NCBI RefSeq assembly: GCF_003148825.1
Contig: NZ_QGGZ01000010.1
Span: 124,001 to 188,000, forward strand
DNA from: Streptomyces sp. CG 926
GTDB taxonomy: Bacteria; Actinomycetota; Actinomycetes; Streptomycetales; Streptomycetaceae
DNA length: 64,000 bases
Reading direction: 5' to 3'
A program made the translations under genes and the position numbers. Every line of letters starts with the position of its first letter. Position 1 is the stretch's first letter. This document shows positions 44,146 through 52,875 of the stretch, in pieces. Below the pieces are notes generated by a model. The model had not been told where the DNA came from. It searched no databases and worked only from the letters and a program-made list of their open reading frames with translations.

Positions 44146-44420
44146 CTACTCACTCCTTCATGAGGGGGTGGAGATCCATCGCGTACGGACCCCTCGTCCG
44201 TCACCGGTGGCGTCCGCCCGGGCCGGCGGCCGCCTCGGTGGGGAACGGCAGGCCGGCGCGTCTCAGGGGGAGCCGCTGTCGCTCATCGTCATCCGGGTGG
44301 GGACGTACCGCTACATGTCCGGATCAAGCGGGTGACAACCGGCGAATCAACTGGGCCTCATCCAGGATCGGGGGCATAAAGACTCCACTCCCCCACACAG
44401 AAAACAGGAGCCCGCAGCTG
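44146..44420. promoter_or_regulatory. Divergent promoter region of the whiE cluster
   Basis: 275 bp between the first minus-strand whiE gene and the hydroxylase. Known whiE operons are transcribed from two divergent promoters here, one dependent on a late sporulation sigma factor; I cannot identify the boxes with confidence. A short AT-rich stretch at about 44370-44400 lies before the hydroxylase. Confidence 0.45.
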
Positions 44421-46052
44421 ATGGAAGACAACGCCGATGTTCGCGTACCGGTTCTCGTCGTGGGCGGCTCCCTCGTGGGCCTGTCCACCTCGCTTTTCCT
44501 GAGCCGCCACGGAGTGAGGCACCTGCTGGTCGAGAAGCACTCCGGCACCTCCGCACACCCGCGGGGCCGTGGCATCAACGCCCGGACGATGGAGCTGTTC
44601 CGCACGGCAGGGGCGGAGCGCGCGATCCGCCGGGCGGCGTCCGTACTGGAGGGAAATCAGGGCATTCTGCAGGCCCGGTCACTGACCGACGGCGACCACA
44701 ACTGGCTGGTCAAGTCGATCGACCCGGCCGGGGCACTGGCCCGCTTCAGCCCGACGGGCTGGTGCCTGTGCAGCCAGAACAACATCGAGCCCGTGCTGGC
44801 CGAACAGAGCCGTGACCTGGGCGCCGACGTCCGGTTCGCCACCGAGCTGATGAGCTTCGACCAGGACGCCACCGGGGTGAACGCCGTGGTGAAGGACCGG
44901 GAGACGGGCGAGCACATCACGGTGCGCGCCGACTTCCTGATCGCCGCGGACGGGCCGCGCAGTCCCGTCAGGGAACAGCTGCGGATCCCCCAGACGGGTA
45001 ACGGCGAGCTGTTCCACAACGTGAGCGTCACCTTCCGCTCGGAGAAGCTCGTCGAGGTGCTGGGCGACCTGCGCTTCATCGTCTGCTACCTGGTGCGCCC
45101 GGGAGCGGACGGGGCACTGCTGCCCGTGGACAACAAGACCCAGTGGGTCTTCCACGCCCCGTGGCACCCGGAGCAGGGCGAGACCCTGGAGGACTTCACC
45201 GACGAGCGGTGCGTGGATCAGATCCGCGACGCGATCGGCGTACCCGACCTGGACGTGCAGATCGGCGGAAAGGCGCCGTGGCACGCGGCCGAACGGGTGG
45301 CACAGCGGTATTCGTCCGGTCGGGTGTTCCTGGCCGGGGACGCGGCCCACGAGATGTCCCCCACCGGGGCGTTCGGCTCGAACACGGGCATCCAGGACGC
45401 GCACAACCTGGCGTGGAAGATCGCCGCGGTACTGGACGGCTCGGCCGGCATCGAGCTGCTCGACAGCTACGAGGCCGAGCGGCTGCCCGTGGCCAGGGCC
45501 ACCAGTGAGCGGGCGTCGGCCCGTTCGGCCGAACACAGCCACCCGGGGTACGCGCCGCCGCCCACCATGGGCGGCGGGCCGGGCAGCGGGGTCCTGACCA
45601 CCGCCATGGGCTACTGCTACCCGGCGGGCGCGCTCATCGGCGGCGAGCCCGGACGGCCCGTCATCCCGGAGAACCTGCGCCTGGTCGGCGAGACCGGGAC
45701 CCGGGCCCCGCACATGTGGGTGACCCGGGCGGGTGAGCGGATCTCAACCCTGGACCTCTACGAGCGCTCGTTCGTGCTGCTGAGCGGTGCGGGGACGCCG
45801 TGGCAGGCGGCCGCGAAGCGGGTGGCCGAGCAACTGCCGCTGCGGATGGACGCCTACACCATCGGCTCCGGGTCGGACGTGGACCTGGTCCAGGAGGGCC
45901 GCTCCGACTGGACCGAGGTCCACGCGATGAGCCCCGAAGGCGCCGTGCTCGTACGGCCGGACGGATTCGTGGCCTGGCGCTCGGAGGGAGCCGTGGCCGA
46001 TGCCGCGGCGACGCTGCGCGAGGTCCTCTCGACGGTGTTGCGCCGGGCGTGA
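44421..46052 (+). CDS. whiE-ORFVIII: FAD-dependent aromatic hydroxylase (whiE-ORFVIII)
   Basis: 543 residues from ATG 44421, with AGGAG 10 nt upstream. FAD motifs: V-L-V-V-G-G-S-L-V-G-L-S (dinucleotide fold), L-I-A-A-D-G-P-R-S-P-V-R (DG motif) and V-F-L-A-G-D-A-A-H-E-M-S-P-T-G-A-F-G-S-N-T-G (GD motif). It is a PHBH-type monooxygenase that hydroxylates the polyketide product. A C-terminal thioredoxin-like extension is present as in the family. It is divergent from the rest of the cluster. Confidence 0.93.
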   Translation: MEDNADVRVPVLVVGGSLVGLSTSLFLSRHGVRHLLVEKHSGTSAHPRGRGINARTMELFRTAGAERAIRRAASVLEGNQGILQARSLTDGDHNWLVKSIDPAGALARFSPTGWCLCSQNNIEPVLAEQSRDLGADVRFATELMSFDQDATGVNAVVKDRETGEHITVRADFLIAADGPRSPVREQLRIPQTGNGELFHNVSVTFRSEKLVEVLGDLRFIVCYLVRPGADGALLPVDNKTQWVFHAPWHPEQGETLEDFTDERCVDQIRDAIGVPDLDVQIGGKAPWHAAERVAQRYSSGRVFLAGDAAHEMSPTGAFGSNTGIQDAHNLAWKIAAVLDGSAGIELLDSYEAERLPVARATSERASARSAEHSHPGYAPPPTMGGGPGSGVLTTAMGYCYPAGALIGGEPGRPVIPENLRLVGETGTRAPHMWVTRAGERISTLDLYERSFVLLSGAGTPWQAAAKRVAEQLPLRMDAYTIGSGSDVDLVQEGRSDWTEVHAMSPEGAVLVRPDGFVAWRSEGAVADAAATLREVLSTVLRRA

Positions 46053-46066
46053 GAACCTCGCCCCCG

Positions 46067-46098
46067 CTTCCGCCGGCCGTGCGTGCGGCCGGCGGAAG
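46067..46098. terminator. Bidirectional hairpin terminator
   Basis: A perfect 13-bp stem (46067-46079 and 46086-46098, arm CTTCCGCCGGCCG) with TGCGTG loop lies between the converging hydroxylase and acyl-CoA carboxylase epsilon genes. Confidence 0.7.
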
Positions 46099-46102
46099 GG
46101 GT

Positions 46103-46309
46103 TCAGCGGCAGGCCCAGCACCCTGCCCAGCAGCCGGCGGCCGCCACGGCGGTACGTCGGCGGCCGGGCTCGGCGGCGCCGGCCTTCTCGCCGCCGGAGG
46201 TCCGCCCGGCGTAACACGCGACGACGACCGCGATCGCGGCCAGTTCCTCAGGGGCGGCGATTCCCCGCTCCACACGCAGCAGGCTCGCTATCGGGGCATC
46301 CTTCGACAT
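46103..46309 (-). CDS. Acyl-CoA carboxylase epsilon subunit (AccE/PccE-like)
   Basis: A 68-residue protein from ATG 46309 beginning MSKDAPIASLLRVERGIAAPEELAA. The pattern V-E-R-G-x-x-x-P-E-E-L-A-A-I is the core of actinobacterial acyl-CoA carboxylase epsilon subunits, which bind the beta subunit and raise carboxylase activity. The tail has an unusual C-W-A-G-C-W-A-C run. In several actinomycetes epsilon subunits accompany beta subunits; here no alpha or beta gene is adjacent. Position next to the whiE genes suggests a role in malonyl-CoA supply. Confidence 0.6.
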   Translation of the reverse strand: MSKDAPIASLLRVERGIAAPEELAAIAVVVACYAGRTSGGEKAGAAEPGRRRTAVAAAGCWAGCWACR

Positions 46310-46527
46310 CGGCACGGCCTCTCTCACGGGGGCTGCGCGTGCGCCCGGTCGCTTCGCGAGGGGCGGACCGGCTCGGCTCCGGCGCGGGCGGCACACGGGT
46401 GGCTCGGCGCGCTGACGGGACGTGTTCCGCGTGAGCGAACCGGCCGGCGGACTCCGGTGGGAACACCGGGAGTCCTGTCGCGACCGACGCTACAAGAGCG
46501 TGTCCCGCGCGGCACTCCGGACCGACC

Positions 46528-46749
46528 GTGGTGACCGGCCACCGGGCGCTGCTGTGCCGAGGCTGCGCCGGCAACCTGTACGCCGTCTGCACCATGGACC
46601 ACGCGGGCGGGAACACGGTCGGGCAGTGGGAGGTCGACCACGAGATGCCCGTGCCGTGCCCGTTGGCCGGTCTGCTGCCGCTGACCGGTACGGCTGCCTC
46701 CGTCCATGACCTGCCGGGCGCCGAGGAGGTACTCGGTCCGCCGGTGTGA
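46528..46749 (+). CDS. Small hypothetical Cys-bearing protein
   Basis: 73 residues from GTG 46528 (or 46531). GC at third positions is high, as in coding DNA, and it has Cys in L-C-R-G-C, V-C-T-M-D-H and V-P-C-P-L. There is no clear Shine-Dalgarno and no family I recognise. A longer minus-strand frame across it has arginine-rich composition and looks like a shadow. Confidence 0.45.
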   Translation: MVTGHRALLCRGCAGNLYAVCTMDHAGGNTVGQWEVDHEMPVPCPLAGLLPLTGTAASVHDLPGAEEVLGPPV

Positions 46750-46951
46750 CGTACGGCGAGTTGGTCCGTACGGGTGAGTGCCCGACCGCCGGCCGTCCTC
46801 GGACGGCGGCGGTACGGGCCACGGCCGGTGGCCTTGGTGTCGATCGGGGCTCCCGCGTTCACTGTTTGAACTCCCCTTGCCCATAAGGGCTTTGCCGGTT
46901 CAATCTCTTGACGGCCCGCGAGGGCGCGGAGGACAGTGTCCAGCGGCGCCG

Positions 46952-46971
46952 TTCTGAGAGCGCTCTCAGAA
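46952..46971. promoter_or_regulatory. Perfect 20-bp palindrome, LacI-type operator
   Basis: TTCTGAGAGCGCTCTCAGAA at 46952-46971 is a perfect 20-bp palindrome with the central GAGCGCTC typical of LacI-family operators such as CebR boxes. It lies 61 bp upstream of the GH16 start and should control it. Confidence 0.8.
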
Positions 46972-47032
46972 GTGCCGATCCATTGACCCTTCCCCTCGCA
47001 CCGCGCCTCGGCGCGCTTGAGAGAGGGCATCC

Positions 47033-48475
47033 ATGCACGAGATATCCGGCAGGAAGCGTCCGACGGTCCGGCGGGCCGTGGTAGTCGCGCTCAGCACGAT
47101 CACCGTGGCCGCGGCGGCCGCCGCGGCCGTGATCCTGCCCGCGAGCGCCGCGGCTCCCCCCACCCCGACCGGCTGGTCCCGGGTGTTCCTGGACGACTTC
47201 GACGGAGCCGCCGGCTCCGGGGTGAACACCGCCGACTGGCAGTACACCACCGGCACCTCCTACCCCGGCGGCCCCGCCCACTTCGGTACCGGCGAGATCG
47301 AGACGATGACCGCCGACCCCTCCAACGTCTCCCTCGACGGCGCGGGCAACCTGCGCATCACCCCGCGCCGGGACGCCGCCGGCAACTGGACGTCCGGTCG
47401 GATCGAGACCCGGCGGGCCGACTTCGAGCCCCCGGCGGGCGGCAAGCTCCGGTCGGAGGCCCGCATCCAGATGCCGAACGTGACGGGCCCGGCCGCCAAG
47501 GGCTACTGGCCGGCCTTCTGGATGCTCGGCGCCCCCTACCGCGGCAACTGGTGGAACTGGCCGGGCATCGGCGAGATCGACATCCTGGAGAACGTCCAAG
47601 GCCTCGACAACGTCTGGGCCACCCTGCATTGCGGCACGAGCCCCGGCGGGCCCTGCAACGAGACCTCCGGGATCGGCGGGCAGCGGGCCTGCCCCGGTGC
47701 CACGTGCCAGGCCGGCTTCCACACGTACGCCGTCGAGTGGGACCGCTCGACCGCGGTCGAGGAGATGCGCTTCTACGTCGACGAGTTCAACTTCCATACG
47801 GTGCGCGCCGATCAGGTCGACGCGGCGACCTGGACCGATGCCACGAACCACGGCTACTTCATCATCCTGAACGTCGCCATGGGCGGCGGATTCCCGGACG
47901 CCTTCGGCGGCGGCCCGGACGCGGGCACCCAGCCCGGGCACGCGATGGTCGTCGACTACGTGTCCGTCCTCCGGTCGACCGGAGGCACCACACCGCCCAC
48001 CACCCCGCCGACCACGCCTCCGACGACACCGCCGACCACGCCTCCGACCACCCCGCCCGGTCAGCGCGACGCGTACACGGCGATCCAGGCCGAGTCCTAC
48101 GACGGCCAGTCGGGCCTGTCCGTGGAGAGCACCGGCGACAGCGGCGGCGGTCAGAACCTCGCGTCCATCGGCAACGGCGACCGGGCTCTCTTCCGGGGCG
48201 TCGACTTCGGTTCCACGCCGGCCCGGCAGTTCTACGGACGCGTGGCGAGCGGGGCGGCCGGAGGGGTCAGCGGCCTGGTCGAGGTCCGGCTCGACAACCC
48301 GACCTCGGCTCCGATCGGCAGCTTCTCGGTCGCTTCCACCGGCGGCTGGCAGAGCTGGCGCACGGTGCCGGCGAACATCGCGGCCGTCACGGGCACCCAC
48401 GACGTGTACCTGACCTTCGCCAGCGGCCAGCCGGCCGACTTCGTGAACGTCAACTGGTTCGACTTCGGTCACTGA
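47033..48475 (+). CDS. Secreted GH16 endoglucanase with CBM6-like domain
   Basis: 480 residues. A signal peptide (residues 1-40, ending in A-S-A-A) leads to a GH16 jelly-roll with the catalytic E-I-D-I-L-E (E181 nucleophile, E186 acid/base). A Thr/Pro linker (about 318-340, repeated T-T-P-P) joins a C-terminal CBM6-like domain (about 345-480) with Q-A-E-S-Y-D-G-Q-S-G and N-V-N-W-F-D-F. It should cleave beta-1,3 or mixed-linked glucans outside the cell. The upstream palindrome marks sugar-responsive control. Confidence 0.93.
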   Translation: MHEISGRKRPTVRRAVVVALSTITVAAAAAAAVILPASAAAPPTPTGWSRVFLDDFDGAAGSGVNTADWQYTTGTSYPGGPAHFGTGEIETMTADPSNVSLDGAGNLRITPRRDAAGNWTSGRIETRRADFEPPAGGKLRSEARIQMPNVTGPAAKGYWPAFWMLGAPYRGNWWNWPGIGEIDILENVQGLDNVWATLHCGTSPGGPCNETSGIGGQRACPGATCQAGFHTYAVEWDRSTAVEEMRFYVDEFNFHTVRADQVDAATWTDATNHGYFIILNVAMGGGFPDAFGGGPDAGTQPGHAMVVDYVSVLRSTGGTTPPTTPPTTPPTTPPTTPPTTPPGQRDAYTAIQAESYDGQSGLSVESTGDSGGGQNLASIGNGDRALFRGVDFGSTPARQFYGRVASGAAGGVSGLVEVRLDNPTSAPIGSFSVASTGGWQSWRTVPANIAAVTGTHDVYLTFASGQPADFVNVNWFDFGH

Positions 48476-48488
48476 CGGCCGGTGGCAT

Positions 48489-48534
48489 CGTCCCCGCGGG
48501 GCTCCGCGGGGCTCCGCGGGGCTCCGCGGGGACG
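48489..48534. terminator. Terminator-like hairpin built from 10-bp tandem repeats
   Basis: Three tandem copies of GCTCCGCGGG sit between inverted CGTCCCCGCGG (48489-48499) and CCGCGGGGACG (48524-48534). The hairpin lies 14 bp past the GH16 stop. Confidence 0.6.
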
Positions 48535-48680
48535 ACGCCGGGCCCCGGCCCGGTGGACGGCCGGACGGCCCGGTGGACGGCCGGCGCGGCGCGCGACAGG
48601 CTGGTGACCGACCGCGCACGAGGCCGCCGCAGGAGGCCCCGGCGGGAGCCGCAGCAGGAGCCGCAGCAGGAGGACAGCCC

Positions 48681-49193
48681 ATGGCCGACGAGGAACCCCG
48701 CGCCGAGCTGGACGCGCGCTACAGCGACGAGCGGGCGAAGGCCGTGCCCTGGCGGGAGGCCGTCACCCGGCTGGCCGCGGCGGAGCTGTACTGGCTGACG
48801 ACCGTACGCCCCGACGCGCGGCCGCACGTCACCCCGCTGATCGGCGTGTGGGCGGACGGCGCACTGCACTTCTGCACCGGACCCGAGGAACGCAAGGCCA
48901 AGAACCTCTGCGGGAACGCGCACGTCGTCCTCACCACCGGGACCAACACCCTGCACGAGGGATTCGACCTGGTCGTCGAGGGTGTGGCGGCCCGGGTCAC
49001 GGATCCCGAGCGACTGCGCCGGCTCGCCGCCGCCTGGGAGGCGAAATACGGCACCGAGTGGCACTTCGACATCGGCGACGGCGTCTTCGTGAATCCCGAC
49101 GCGGGCGAGGCGGTGGTCTTCGCGGTGCGCCCGAGCACGGCCTTCGGCTTCGGCAAGGGTGGGTACAGCCAGACGCGCTGGCTCTTCTCCTGA
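48681..49193 (+). CDS. Pyridoxamine 5'-phosphate oxidase family protein
   Basis: 170 residues from ATG 48681, with AGGAGG at 9 nt. The split-barrel flavin fold is visible in A-A-E-L-Y-W-L-T-T-V-R-P-D-A-R-P-H-V-T-P-L and in the C-terminal W-H-F-D-I-G-D-G-V-F. The R-P-x-A-R-P-H-V-T-P-L block resembles F420-dependent or flavin-dependent members of this superfamily. Substrate unknown. A 12-bp tandem repeat precedes it (about 48645-48670). Confidence 0.85.
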   Translation: MADEEPRAELDARYSDERAKAVPWREAVTRLAAAELYWLTTVRPDARPHVTPLIGVWADGALHFCTGPEERKAKNLCGNAHVVLTTGTNTLHEGFDLVVEGVAARVTDPERLRRLAAAWEAKYGTEWHFDIGDGVFVNPDAGEAVVFAVRPSTAFGFGKGGYSQTRWLFS

Positions 49194-49308
49194 TCCGGCC
49201 CTGCCGCCCCCCTGCCTGCCTCGACCCCCTCCCCGGCCGGCCTGTCCCGCGGGAACCGTGACGTCGGTGGGGTTAGGCTCGGAGCAGGTCGCGAAGGGGA
49301 TGGTGCGC

Positions 49309-50145
49309 ATGTGTCGGTGGCTCGCCTACTCGGGTTCGCCCATGCTTCTCGACACCGTGCTCTACCGCGCGGAGCACTCGCTGATCAACCAGAGCCTCCG
49401 CTCCCGGATGGGCGCGGAACCGACCAACGGCGACGGTTTCGGCATCGGCTGGTACAGCGCCGACGGCGACGGCACACCGGCGGTCTTCCGGGACGTCGGC
49501 CCCGCCTGGAACAGCCGCAACCTGCAGGAACTCGCCGCGCACGTCCGCTCGCCGCTGTTCTTCGCACACGTCCGCGCCTCGACGGGCTCCGCGATCCAGC
49601 AGTCCAACTGCCACCCGTTCCGCCACGGCCGCTGGCTGTGGATGCACAACGGCGCGATCGCGGACTTCCACCGGCTGCAGCGTGACCTCTGCATGGCCGT
49701 CGATCCGGCGCTCTTCCCGTGCATCGAGGGGTCCACGGACTCCGAGGTGATGTTCTACCTGGCGGTCACGTTCGGCCTCGACCAGGACCCCCCGGGTGCG
49801 GTGGCCAGGATGGCGGGGCTGGTGGAGCGCCTGGGCAAGGAGCACGGCGTGCCCGAGCCGCTCCAGATGACGGTGGCGGTCAGTGACGGCGAGCGCGTCT
49901 GGGCCTTCCGCTACTCCAGCCAGGGGAAGTCCCGGTCCCTGTACTACAGCAGCCGGGCCGAGACCGTCCGCCACCTCCATCCGGAGCTCCCCTACCTCCG
50001 GGAGGTCTCGGACGAGACCCGGCTCGTGGTCTCCGAGCCGCTCGGTGACCTGCCCGGCGTGTGGAACGAGCTCCCCGAGAGCAGCTACGCGGTGATCCCC
50101 TCCGGCCCCCATTCGGACTACCTCCCGTTCCTGCCCGAACTCTGA
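49309..50145 (+). CDS. Class II glutamine amidotransferase-like protein
   Basis: 278 residues. It starts M-C-R-W-L-A-Y, so the N-terminal nucleophile Cys2 is exposed after removal of Met; this fixes the start at 49309 rather than ATG 49300. Other Ntn-hydrolase landmarks are N-G-D-G-F-G-I-G-W-Y, V-R-A-S-T-G-S, and H-N-G-A-I-A-D. The family includes the EgtC branch of ergothioneine synthesis, but neighbours here give no pathway; a glutamine-type amidohydrolase is likely. Confidence 0.88.
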   Translation: MCRWLAYSGSPMLLDTVLYRAEHSLINQSLRSRMGAEPTNGDGFGIGWYSADGDGTPAVFRDVGPAWNSRNLQELAAHVRSPLFFAHVRASTGSAIQQSNCHPFRHGRWLWMHNGAIADFHRLQRDLCMAVDPALFPCIEGSTDSEVMFYLAVTFGLDQDPPGAVARMAGLVERLGKEHGVPEPLQMTVAVSDGERVWAFRYSSQGKSRSLYYSSRAETVRHLHPELPYLREVSDETRLVVSEPLGDLPGVWNELPESSYAVIPSGPHSDYLPFLPEL

Positions 50146-50278
50146 CCCCGCAGGGGCGTGCCGGGCGACGTGCCGGGTAGGCGCTCCTGCGAAGGACATG
50201 CCGATGTCACCGTCCGTGTCCTGATCGGCACGGTGGAGGACCACCGCCTCCGTGAGGCACAGGGAAGGCAGGCCTGAC

Positions 50279-51289
50279 GTGAGCTATGTGCACCGGGGCG
50301 ACGCCTACGCGCGCGACAGCCGGTACATCACCACCCGGATCACCGCCGACGGACGCGAGGGCTTCGCCGTCGAGCCGGGCCGCTACCGGCTGGTGGTCAG
50401 CCGGGCGTGCCCCTGGGCGAGCCGTGCCGTGGTCGTACGCCGGCTCCTCGGGTTGGAGGAGGCGCTCCCGATGGCGGTGGCGGGTCCGACGCACGACGAG
50501 CGGAGCTGGCGGTTCGACCTCGATCCCGGGGGTCGCGACCCGGTCCTCGGCATCGAGCGGCTTCAGGAGGCCTACCTCGCCCTCGACCCCGACTACGACC
50601 GGGGCATCACGGTTCCGGCCGTCGTCGACGTGACGACCGGCAAGGTGGTGACCAACGACTTCGCGCGGCTCACGATCGACATGTCGCTGGAGTGGGCGGC
50701 CTACCACCGCGAGGGGGCCCCGGCGCTCTACCCGCCCGAGCTGCGGGCGGAGATCGACGCCGTGAACGAGGTCGTCTACAAGGAGGTGAACAACGGCGTC
50801 TACCGCGCGGGTTTCGCCGGGTCCCAGGAGTCCTACACCTCGGCGTACGAACAGCTCTTCGCCCGCCTCGACCGGCTCACGGAGCGGCTCGGGGCATTCC
50901 GTTACCTGGTCGGCGACACCATCACCGAGGCGGACGTGCGACTGTTCACCACCCTCGTACGCTTCGACGCCGTCTACCACGGCCACTTCAAGTGCAACCG
51001 GCAGAAGTTGTCGGAGATGCCGGTGCTCTGGGCCTACGCCCGCGACCTGTTCCAGACCCCCGGCTTCGGCGACACCGTGGACTTCGACCACATCAAGCGT
51101 CACTACTACCTGGTCCACGAGGACATCAACCCGACCGGCATCGTGCCCGCCGGACCGGACCTGTCGGGCTGGCTCGCACCGCACGACCGGGCGGCGCTGG
51201 GCGGCCGTCCCTTCGGCGAGGGCACCGCTCCCGGGCCGGTCGCTCCCGAGGAGGCCGTCCCTGCGGGGTCGAACCCGCTCTCGCCGTGA
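50279..51289 (+). CDS. Xi-class GST / glutathionyl-hydroquinone reductase-like
   Basis: 336 residues from GTG 50279. The thioredoxin-like domain has the catalytic Cys in S-R-A-C-P-W-A-S-R, the motif of ECM4/YqjG-type reductases, followed by P-A-V-V-D-V, and a C-terminal all-helical domain with V-Y-K-E-V-N-N-G-V-Y and the F-K-C-N segment. Actinomycetes use mycothiol rather than glutathione, so it likely reduces mycothiolyl- or other thiol-hydroquinones. It is convergent with the metallo-hydrolase. Confidence 0.9.
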   Translation: MSYVHRGDAYARDSRYITTRITADGREGFAVEPGRYRLVVSRACPWASRAVVVRRLLGLEEALPMAVAGPTHDERSWRFDLDPGGRDPVLGIERLQEAYLALDPDYDRGITVPAVVDVTTGKVVTNDFARLTIDMSLEWAAYHREGAPALYPPELRAEIDAVNEVVYKEVNNGVYRAGFAGSQESYTSAYEQLFARLDRLTERLGAFRYLVGDTITEADVRLFTTLVRFDAVYHGHFKCNRQKLSEMPVLWAYARDLFQTPGFGDTVDFDHIKRHYYLVHEDINPTGIVPAGPDLSGWLAPHDRAALGGRPFGEGTAPGPVAPEEAVPAGSNPLSP

Positions 51290-51344
51290 ACCTGCCCGGG
51301 GGGCCGTCGACGTCCCGTGTCCCGGGCGCCGCCCGACCTCCGGT

Positions 51345-52229
51345 TCACCCGTCCAGGGGGCGCCAGGCCGGGCCGTCCCCGTCCCCGTGGACGCGCCCGA
51401 ACACCACGTCGGCGAAGTGGACGCCGAAGCCGATGGTGTCGGGCTCCGCCAGCTCGGCGAGGAGGCGGTGGCGGTGGTCGGCGGTCAGGGCGCCGTCGTG
51501 GTCGAAGCCCGAGGACCATGCCGGGTGGTCGATCTGGAGCGGCGAGTGCACGGCGTCCCCGAAGGCGATCAGACGGCGCCCGCCGCCGGTGATCACGTAC
51601 TCGGCGTGCCCGACGGTGTGGCCGGGGGTGATCCGTACCCGGACGCCGGGGAAGATCTCCTGACCGTCCGTGATCGTGCGCACGTGCGGCGCCAGGGCCG
51701 CGACCTGCTCGGACATGCCCTGGGCCACGAGCAGGTCGCGCCCCTCCCATTCGAGCTGGGAGATCAGGTACTCGGCGTGGGCGAACACCGGCCGCACGTC
51801 GCCGGGCTCGCGGTGGCAGGCCCAGCCGAGGTGGTCGGCGTGGAGGTGGGTGAAGGCCACCGCTTCGATGTCCTCGGGCCGGCGACCGAGTTCGGCCAGG
51901 CTGCGTACCAGCGAGCCGCCCCGGATCGTGGCGAGCGGGCCGTCCGGGGCGGCGTGCTCCTGCGGGCCGAAGCCCGCGTCGATCAGCAGGGCGCGGCCCC
52001 CGTGCTCGACGAGCAGGCCGCCGACACTCCCCACCAGGTGGCCTTCGGGGTCCAGGTACTCCGGATGCGCGGCCCACACCTCGTCGGTGCTGTCCGGGAG
52101 CAACGGCAGCGGGCGGAGTCGGACGTCACCGTCCGGCACGTACGACACCGTGGTGTCGCCCAGCCGTATCGAGCGGATTCCCGCCGGTCGGCGCAGTCGT
52201 TCGTGCTGGATCGCCGTCAAGTCGGCCAT
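51345..52229 (-). CDS. MBL-fold metallo-hydrolase
   Basis: 294 residues from ATG 52229. Metal-binding residues: H-L-H-A-D-H-L-G-W (motif 2), H in the third motif T-P-G-H-T-V-G-H, and D in F-G-D-A-V-H-S. The N-terminal part lacks a signal, so it is cytoplasmic. Such enzymes cleave lactones, glyoxal-type thioesters or other bonds; the substrate is unknown. Divergent MarR gene shares the promoter and a palindrome. Confidence 0.9.
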   Translation of the reverse strand: MADLTAIQHERLRRPAGIRSIRLGDTTVSYVPDGDVRLRPLPLLPDSTDEVWAAHPEYLDPEGHLVGSVGGLLVEHGGRALLIDAGFGPQEHAAPDGPLATIRGGSLVRSLAELGRRPEDIEAVAFTHLHADHLGWACHREPGDVRPVFAHAEYLISQLEWEGRDLLVAQGMSEQVAALAPHVRTITDGQEIFPGVRVRITPGHTVGHAEYVITGGGRRLIAFGDAVHSPLQIDHPAWSSGFDHDGALTADHRHRLLAELAEPDTIGFGVHFADVVFGRVHGDGDGPAWRPLDG

Positions 52230-52302
52230 GGGTGCTCTCCTGTGATGTGCCATCAGGTCGCCACGGTTGGCTGCGGCGACGACGCCACCATAAGCATCAA
52301 GT

Positions 52303-52315
52303 TTGAATCATTCAA
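52303..52315. promoter_or_regulatory. MarR-type operator candidate
   Basis: TTGAAT-C-ATTCAA is a perfect 13-bp palindrome in an AT-rich spacer between the metallo-hydrolase and MarR genes, placed 43 bp upstream of the MarR start and 74 bp upstream of the hydrolase start. Confidence 0.6.
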
Positions 52316-52357
52316 GTTGTAATTATTCTGGCTTCACGGACTTGCTAGGGTGGTGGT

Positions 52358-52786
52358 ATGACGACGCCCCCGGAGCTGCAGGCCATCGCCGAGCGACAGC
52401 TGTGCGGTCTGGTGAACGGGCTGGCCCAGCGCATCGCGGAGCACGTACGGGAGCGAGCCGCCACCCTGGGCCTGACCGCGTCCCAGGCGACCGCGCTGCG
52501 GGAGATGAGCGGGCCGATGACCATGCGGGAGCTCGCCGAACGCATGAGCTGCGAGCCCTCCAACACCACGTTCGTCGTCGACAAGCTGGAGAAGCAGAGC
52601 CTGATCGAGCGTCACCCGCACCCCACCGATCGCCGCGCGAAGCAGCTCGTCCTCACCGACGGGGGCACCGCACTGCGCGAACGCCTGCTCGCGCTCCTCG
52701 CGGTGGACTCCCCACTGGCCGGCCTCGCCCCGGAGGAGCAGCGCGTACTCCGGGACCTGCTGGAGCGGGCCGCGACCCGGCCGTAA
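52358..52786 (+). CDS. MarR family transcriptional regulator
   Basis: 142 residues with the winged HTH: T-M-R-E-L-A-E-R-M-S-C-E-P-S-N-T-T-F-V-V-D-K-L-E, then the wing H-P-H-P-T-D-R-R-A-K-Q. It is divergent from the metallo-hydrolase and probably represses it and itself through the TTGAATCATTCAA palindrome. It starts at ATG 52358 with GGTGG close by. Confidence 0.92.
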   Translation: MTTPPELQAIAERQLCGLVNGLAQRIAEHVRERAATLGLTASQATALREMSGPMTMRELAERMSCEPSNTTFVVDKLEKQSLIERHPHPTDRRAKQLVLTDGGTALRERLLALLAVDSPLAGLAPEEQRVLRDLLERAATRP

Positions 52787-52875
52787 CCCGCCTACGAGGC
52801 AGCGACCGGGGGCGATCACCGGTTACCCTGCTGCCCGTCGAGGCCATCGCCCGTGGACACCGTGGAGGAGCATCC

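Noticed and set aside
46248..47030. 260-codon minus-strand frame and nearby 186-codon frame
   Set aside because: Composition is Arg/Pro/Ser-rich without motifs, and they overlap a LacI-type operator and a better plus-strand ORF.
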